Shown here: positions 58,256 to 64,000 of the stretch, in pieces
How positions within the stretch are numbered: the first letter of the stretch is position 1
How the letters are laid out: each line of letters begins with the position of its first letter
Source of the DNA: Guillardia theta CCMP2712
Taxonomy: Eukaryota; Cryptophyceae; Pyrenomonadales; Geminigeraceae
Assembly: GCF_000315625.1 (NCBI RefSeq)
Contig: NW_005434540.1
Location: forward strand, 3,918-67,917
Direction of reading: 5' to 3'
DNA: 64,000 nt
Program-made: the position numbers and the translations under genes
The notes under the pieces: generated by a model
Told to the model about the DNA's origin: nothing
Database searches by the model: none
Seen by the model: the letters and a program-made list of their open reading frames with translations, nothing else

Positions 58256-60265
58256 ATGAGTGAGAAATCAAGGCTGGTAGAGCTGAAACACGAGGAGGAG
58301 CTCCTCTTTCAGGACTTCTTCGCCTCTCAGACCCTCCAGGCCGTCGGACATAACAGGCGGCAGACTCATCTCAGTTTCAGTGAGCTCTACGTCGTGGATC
58401 CCTTCCCCTCATCGACCTCTCCCTCATCTTTGGCGTTGCACTTCGAGTTGCGTCCAAGACAGGAGGAGGAAAGGGAGTACGAGCACAAACTTTCTTTCAG
58501 CGAATCTATCCTTCACCTGAGCCTCCTCCCGACCTCCTCCGACCTCAACTCACCACCCGACGTTGAGAGCGACGAAAGACAAGTCGATGATGTCACCTTA
58601 GAGCTGTCGACGGAGAATCCGTCAAAATTTGATGAGGAGGATGATTCCCGGCCGTTCTCAGCCTCCTCCACCATCTCATCCATCTCATCCGTGGAGTCAA
58701 AGGAGGATGTAGAGGAGGCGGTCGAGGGCGAGACGAGCAGAGTCACCATCAGACTTGTCTTCGCAAACAATTGCGAGTTTGTTGACAAGAGCATGTACCT
58801 TGACACTCTGGAAGGGTTGGACATAGCGGATGACATGAAACTACGAGATTTGGTACTTTTCCCAACATTGTCGTAATTGACAAGTGAAGTTACTTCTGCA
58901 GGCAACAATAGAGCGCAGTGACTTGATCCACCACGAGCTGACGGTTGAGCTGATGTCAAGAGATTCTGCAAAGCTTCTCAACGCCGCAAGGATTCTTTTG
59001 TTGCAAGCCAAACACCGCTTGTCGCTCCTCCGTCAGATGCCCAGCATGCTGCACCTGAAAGACGCGCAGCTGCTAGCTGTGCCAGGGCTCAGGCTCGAGG
59101 TTCAGGTCCAGGAGGCTGTCAAGGGTTTCATGTGGCTGGATGGGATGACGACAACCATTCACAACTCGAGCAAGGACGGCGAGGCTACGGGTGAGCCGGT
59201 CAAGTCCGGTAGATCGACTGCCTGAGACGCGTTTGAACGCAGGACGAATCTGCATCCTCGAAGCTGATACCAACCTGATGGTCTGCTGAGAAAGCTCTCG
59301 CCCCTTGCCTGACTTGGATGTTTGCGCAGGTCTGGCGAGACAACGAGATCCTCGAGGAGACCGTCGGGGCTGACGTCACCCAAGGCCCTCCCTGTCAAGT
59401 GCGAACTTACGTCTTCCGGCACAAGTCGTGGCAGCTGCTCGTCACGCGGGGAGCTCTCTTGTACCTCCACGGAGAGCCAGCTGCCGTGCAGGTCCGCAAG
59501 AAAGGTGTCAAAGTCAGACTGTCCCTCCAGGCCTTCTTGCGTCTAGCGCATGCCGACGACAGGAGCTGGTCAGCCGTCGCTCAGTCGGCAGGCAGCGAAG
59601 GCCTTGCGCGCATGTGCCCCTGCTTTGAGTGGGAGGGACTGTGCTGGCGATGCGCGTCCAAGGGATCTGAGAGCCCCTTGGTGCCTCACCGGCATCATCC
59701 CGAGAGGAAGATTCGGGTCCTTCAGTCTCGTCCGGACGGGAAGGAGGTCTGGATGCCGCTGCTGGAGTTCGCCAGGGACGCGAGGCTCTCACTGCTCAGG
59801 TTCTGCAGGTCAGCTGGGGTGAGGACCAGCGTCCCTCTGAGGGCCATGAGAGTGAAGAAGCCCGAGGAGCTGCTGGCGGGCTGGAGGAGATCGGAGGGAG
59901 GAGGCGCAGGGTACGAGAACGAGCTGCATGGCGTGTGGACGGCAAGAAGTCCCCAGGAGAGTTGGTCGACCCTGCACGAGGTACTCGAGGAGACGGGCCA
60001 GCCCTCTCCTCCTCCTCATCTCAGCCTTGCCGAGGCTCATCCAGCTGCTCGGGCGCCTGGCCTTGTGGAATATTCCAAGGAGTTTGACCAGCCCGCCACG
60101 ATGCTCCAGAAAACTTTCCGAGGGCACCGACAACGAGTTCTTGTGCTGGCGACCATTCCAGATGCAGTGAGGATCCGCCGTCTGCTTCCTCTGTCGAGCT
60201 TGATCGTCACACACTCGCGCCTCTCGCGGATTTTCAAGAAGATGATGGGAAGGAGGAGGCGCTAG
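58256..60265 (+). CDS. Unrecognised protein with C-terminal IQ motif
   Basis: Three exons: 58256-58852, 58902-59190, and a third starting at 59330 or 59340 and ending at 60265. About 600 residues. The donor GTGAGC at 59191 is strong; with it, only the acceptor at 59339 keeps phase, while the better-looking GCGCAG at 59329 would need the donor at GAGCCG-GTCAAG. The first exon encodes an acidic, Ser-rich region (STISSISSVESKEDVEEAVE); the middle one is helical. The C terminus contains LQKTFRGHRQR, matching the IQ calmodulin-binding consensus (hydrophobic-Q-x3-RG-x3-R), followed by a basic end (RIFKKMMGRRRR). Calmodulin or EF-hand binding is inferred. No enzyme domain was recognised. Confidence 0.6.
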
Positions 60266-60350
60266 GAGCAAGTCTTCTGAATGACATATTTTGTGCATAC
60301 AAGATTTTTGACTTCTGGCTAGTGGAAATGTTGAACTTAGGGATTTACCA

Positions 60351-60390
60351 GCCCGGGGGACCCGGAAGAAACGCCCGGCCCGGGCCCGTT
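60351..60390. repeat. CCCGG-rich island 3' of the IQ-motif gene
   Basis: GCCCGGGGGACCCGG and CGCCCGGCCCGGGCCC in about 40 bases. The word usage is the same as at 53131-53232 and 54300-54765. Confidence 0.5.
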
Positions 60391-60665
60391 TCAACTCGAG
60401 ACAACAAGTACACTACTTTCTCTATCAGCTCTCAATTCCAATGAGAGTGAGAAGATCAGATACATCTATAGAGCAGCACAAGACAGCGGACTCATTTGAG
60501 ACACGTGACGATTCCTTCATCAGTAGACAAGATGTGAATATGATGCGCAGAATGTTTTGGTTGTTCATGTCACAGAAGGACGCAGTAGAATCTTGACTAG
60601 TGCCTGGCCCTCTTGAACTCCCTTTCAAGGATCGTAGGTGCTGCACCGTAAGAAGATTCCGGTGC

Positions 60666-61034
60666 TCAGTCACGATTCTCCACGTCAGCAGGTGCCTGGG
60701 GTGAGGGTTGGTATTCCTGTAGCAGTGTTTCATTCATGCTCCTGAGAAACTGTCCAAAAACGGTTGCTAATCTTGTTTCTTGCCACCAGCTCGTCTTGAT
60801 GAGTGTTCCAAATCTTGCCTTGGTCGACATGCGAAGCTCTTCACCCTCGACCCACAGGCCGTGGTCTGTCTCTGTGCATCTCTGCTATAAATTCAGGATT
60901 ATAACTGTCATGGATGAGCTCGCTCGTTTCCGTGTAGAACTCAAGGATACTGGAACCAGACCACGGCTGCCCCTCTTCCTTGTACAAGAGCATGTTTGGC
61001 GTCAACCAAGGCGTATCTTGACCGTGAACATGCT
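60666..61034 (-). CDS. Possible minus-strand gene fragment, unidentified
   Basis: Two adjoining open stretches on the minus strand have protein-like composition. 61034-60841 reads PWLTPNMLLYKEEGQPW and LEFYTETSELIHDSYNPEF. About 60880-60666, in another frame, reads HGLWVEGEELRMSTKARF and IKTSWWQETRLATVFGQF, ending in a stop at 60666. A TTCTAG acceptor-like site precedes the first at 61035. The join between them is unclear: the only visible GT-AG pair is 24 bases apart. It may be a small gene, a pseudogene or chance. No family was recognised. Confidence 0.25.
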
Positions 61035-61076
61035 AGAAGTAACGTACATGTTGAGAAGTAACGTACATGTTGAGAA
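61035..61076. repeat. 19-base tandem repeat, 2.2 copies
   Basis: Unit AGAAGTAACGTACATGTTG at 61035-61053 and 61054-61072, plus AGAA. A second short tandem array, ACATACTTC three times, lies at 61171-61197. Confidence 0.8.
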
Positions 61077-61511
61077 TATGCTTGTTCCAGCAGCGCATTA
61101 ATTAAACTTCCCTGCTTTCCGTACACCTTTCTCCAACACTTCAACGAAGGTCTGGCTAGCCATCAGTCGTACATACTTCACATACTTCACATACTTCTCC
61201 ACTTGCCCAGGCTGCAGCATGTTGCTTGTACCTGCCGCCATAACTCGCAGCGCTGCATGATGCTGGTACCTGCTGCAGCCATCACAGCTCCATCGCGGGA
61301 AACTTTCAAAAATTGAAATTTGAAGCCTAACAGCGAAAAACCTTCACGATGGGCGAATTATATATATTGCTTGTAGGTTGATATGTATTGCTCATACATT
61401 GATTGGACGCATCATGGCGGCCCAGCGCGGAGCGGGTGGGACTTGGCTAAGAGAGATCCTGAGGAGGCAGCGAAGACATGAAGGTTCTGACGTCATCAAG
61501 ACAGTGATGTC
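61077..61511. other. Upstream region of the SPB4-like helicase
   Basis: About 430 bases with no coding signal. An AT-rich TTATATATATTG stretch at about 61358-61369, roughly 145 bases before the ATG, could be a TATA-type element. Direct repeats occur at 61171-61197. Confidence 0.4.
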
Positions 61512-64000
61512 ATGAAGATCGTGTGCCGCCAAGCATGGAGCTTGCTCTTGCTCGGCTTTATCGCGTCTCTTGTTTGCTCGCCTTGCCTAGCGCGACGAGA
61601 TTCCCTTGCAGCCGGTCATGTCAGATCGCCCAGGCTGGCTGAAGGCACTCGTAAGACACCAAAGACACCCAAAACACCGAAGAAGCTCGCCAACCTCACC
61701 GATCCTTCGAGCCCAGCAGCCTCAAGTGCTAACGGTAAGTGGAGGACCGTAGGCTCCCGGGCCTGACTGTCCCCGCAGCTCCCTCGGAGCTAGTCCCTCA
61801 CCTCTCGCAAGATCCCTTCACCTCCGTCCTTCCTTCTCTCTCAAACTTCACCCTCCATGCGCTCGAGTCCCTCAAGTTCAAGTACATGGCCCCTGTGCAA
61901 AAGATGGTCATCCCCCTACTCCTGTCCAGCAAGGATGTGGTGGTGGAGGCACCGACGGGCTCGGGCAAGACAGTTGCCTTCCTCGTGCCAGGTACGTCAG
62001 CACTGAGATATTCTCCGATGAGACGATTCCTCAGCTTTCGAGCTTCTCGCTCGCAGCAGTGATACCCTAGACAAGGTACCTCATCCCACTCATATGCTGC
62101 TCTGAATCTGATGTGTTGCATGCAGACTGATATAGGTTCTCTGATTATCGCGCCGACCCGAGAGCTTGCCTTGCAGATTGAATGTAATTTCTTGTTTGCT
62201 CTCTGCGCTCACCTGACGTGATCCTTGACGTCAGCACTGTCTGCCGTCTTCTCCTCCCACTGCTCCTTTCCCAGCCACTCGTTCGTCGGGGGTTCGAATG
62301 AGACGAACAACATGCGGCGCTTCAAGGTCTCTTCTCAGTGTCTTTGACCGCTCTCAACAGCTGGGCAGGAGCTGGGAGGCAACGTCTTGATCGCGACCCC
62401 TGGGAGATTCATCGAGACGATCAGCAAGAAGAACCTGACGGGAAAGGGGACGAGTGGGATCGACGCGCTGAGATCCCTCCAGCTTCTCGTCCTCGACGAG
62501 GCTGATAGGTAGGAGTACAGGCCTGCTCTAGTCTCCCTCACGTCTCCTCCGACTCCAGACTGCTCCACATGGGCTTCGAACAGCAGCTCACGAGGATTTT
62601 CTCCCTTATCCCCAAACAGCGAAGGTAAGACTGGAGATTCGGCTGACCCTGCTATGTCCACCAGTTTCACCGCCTCTGACAGGACGGGCTTGTTTTCTGC
62701 TACGATGACGTCATCGTTGACGGAGCTCGTGCGAGTCGGTCAGATTTGAAACCTCTCCTTAACCGTCAGTACTCATAGCTGTCAGGGATGCGGAATCCTT
62801 GCCGAGTCGCAGTCACTGTGAAGGGAAAGGAAGGACAAGCTCTAACGACTCCAGTCGAACTCTCGCACTACTACATGGTGATATTGTCTAACAGTCTTGT
62901 TCCTTTCTCCTGTCGCCTCCCTAGCTTTTCTCCTATTTCCTCCGCCCTCAATAGACCTCGCCCGAAGAATCTAACTCTCTCTGTCCTCGTGAATCTTTAC
63001 CCTTTCATATCGTAGAAACTTCTCTTTTTATTCTTGTTTACCTTTGATTCGTTGCTTTCCTATTCTCTTTCATGTTCAATCCTCCTCCTCTCCTCCTCTC
63101 CTTCCTCCTTCCGTTCTCCTTTTTGTCGGCACGCTCTGCTTACCTCCACTTGACAGGAAGTTGCTCCCCGTCAGAGGTTGAATCAGTTGATTCATCTCCT
63201 AATCACTCTCAAGGAAAAGAAGGTGAGAGATCTCCACGAGACCTGCTCGATCGCTCAACGTGCGGGGGGAGCAGGCGGGGAAGATCATCATTTTCTTTCT
63301 GACGTGCTGGGCTGTTGATTACTTCGCTCGGATCCTACCGAAGCTCAAGGTGTCGAGGTTGCTAAGCGAGAGAGGAGGGTGAAAGTGTCTTGGTAGACTT
63401 GTCAAGGGCTCCACTTTGTGGGTTTGCACGGCAAGGTGAATGGCAAGTCTGTCAATCCAGCTCGCTGATTCTTTGCTGGCCAGCTGGACCAGAAGAAACG
63501 GAGCAAAGCAGTAGAAGAGCTGAGAAACTCGAAAGAGGCTGTGCGTACCCATGTCTAGTTCCTTCTCCTCTCTCTCCTCTGAATTACTTGTCAAGATTCT
63601 CCTCTGCACGGACGTGGCGGCCAGGGGGTTGGACTTCGATGACATTTCGTGGGTCATTCAGGTACAGACGAGACGAGGCTGACCGGGGCCTGACTCGTGA
63701 GACAAGTTCGACCCTCCGCAAGATCCTGACTTCTTCGTTCATCGCGTGGGGAGAGCGGGGAGGATGGGGAGGTGTTTGGCATTGACCTGCCTCCTGCTCC
63801 TGCTCCTGCTCCTGCCTCCTGCCTCCTGCTATAGTGACGCCCCTTTAGACGTGGAAAATCTGTTATCTTCCTCGCTCCGAGCGAGATTGACTACATCCAG
63901 ATGGTCGAGTCGCGGAACATGAAGTTAGAGGTGACTTCGATCTGAACCTGACAAGATGATAGAAAGCCTGCCTGTTTGCTCTTCGTGATTGCTTCCAACG
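61512..64000 (+). CDS. SPB4: SPB4/DDX55-type DEAD-box RNA helicase with N-terminal signal peptide (3' end outside window)
   Basis: Sixteen short exons can be placed: 61512-61734, 61779-61991 (or 61995), 62060-62075, 62126-62183, 62235-62326, 62369-62508, 62559-62624, 62683-62738, 62786-62877, 63157-63222, 63275-63349, 63397-63435, 63493-63540, 63596-63661, 63707-63771 and 63849-63930. Helicase motifs in order: Q motif KYMAPVQ, I APTGSGKT, Ia PTRELA, GG, Ib TPGR, II DEAD, III SAT, IV-V region FVGLHGK and CTDVAARGLD, VI HRVGRAGR. RFKELGG and FDPP fit SPB4, an ATPase of 60S ribosome assembly. The N terminus differs from the family: MKIVCRQAWSLLLLGFIASL, then a probable cut after PCLA, then a Lys/Arg/Thr/Pro-rich stretch (KTPKTPKTPKK). 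This resembles a bipartite leader for a secondary plastid compartment. The C-terminal SPB4 extension lies beyond the window. Confidence 0.88.

Noticed and set aside
63051-63151. Exon within the 279-base intron of the SPB4-like gene
   Set aside because: The pyrimidine-rich sequence reads as an acceptor tract; the flanking exons join in phase and match the family without extra residues.

Overview
The window is nuclear DNA of a eukaryotic microbe. It has GT-AG introns of about 45-280 bases, AATAAA signals just after stop codons, eukaryotic protein families and a scaffold gap, and no bacterial operon features. The best guess is an alga with a secondary plastid, possibly a cryptophyte such as Guillardia. 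This rests mainly on a ribosome-biogenesis helicase with an N-terminal secretory-type signal, as expected of proteins sent to the periplastid space. The lineage is an inference.

Positions 1-49080 (three quarters of the window) read as one giant plus-strand gene whose start lies off the left edge. It encodes a cell-surface or secreted-side protein made of a very large number of IPT/TIG immunoglobulin-like domains. These are followed by cysteine-rich GCC2/GCC3 repeats (about 43060-44870), a non-repetitive ectodomain, roughly ten membrane segments (about 46340-47860) and a cytoplasmic tail of alternating Trp-Leu and acidic-serine motifs. Read through, it exceeds 16,000 residues. The IPT part is a mosaic of near-identical GC-rich blocks of 0.9-3.8 kb, present in two to five copies, and unique AT-richer blocks. 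Three frame breaks and one 199-base gap interrupt it; all look like sequence or assembly faults. Introns occur only in the last 5 kb.

Positions 49189-52700 hold two minus-strand genes. One is a STIMATE/TMEM110-family membrane protein, convergent with the giant gene. The other is translation initiation factor eIF3 subunit G, which lacks the usual zinc knuckle. Positions 52700-54790 are gene-poor, with G-rich and CCCGG-rich tracts, a decayed Ty1/copia retrotransposon on the minus strand and a perfect 24-base palindrome.

Positions 54795-64000 hold plus-strand genes: a coiled-coil plus WD40 protein, an unrecognised protein with a C-terminal IQ motif, and an SPB4/DDX55-type DEAD-box helicase with a signal peptide, cut by the right edge. 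The genes do not form an evident pathway. eIF3G and SPB4 both serve translation or ribosome assembly, but probably in different compartments if the SPB4 leader is functional.
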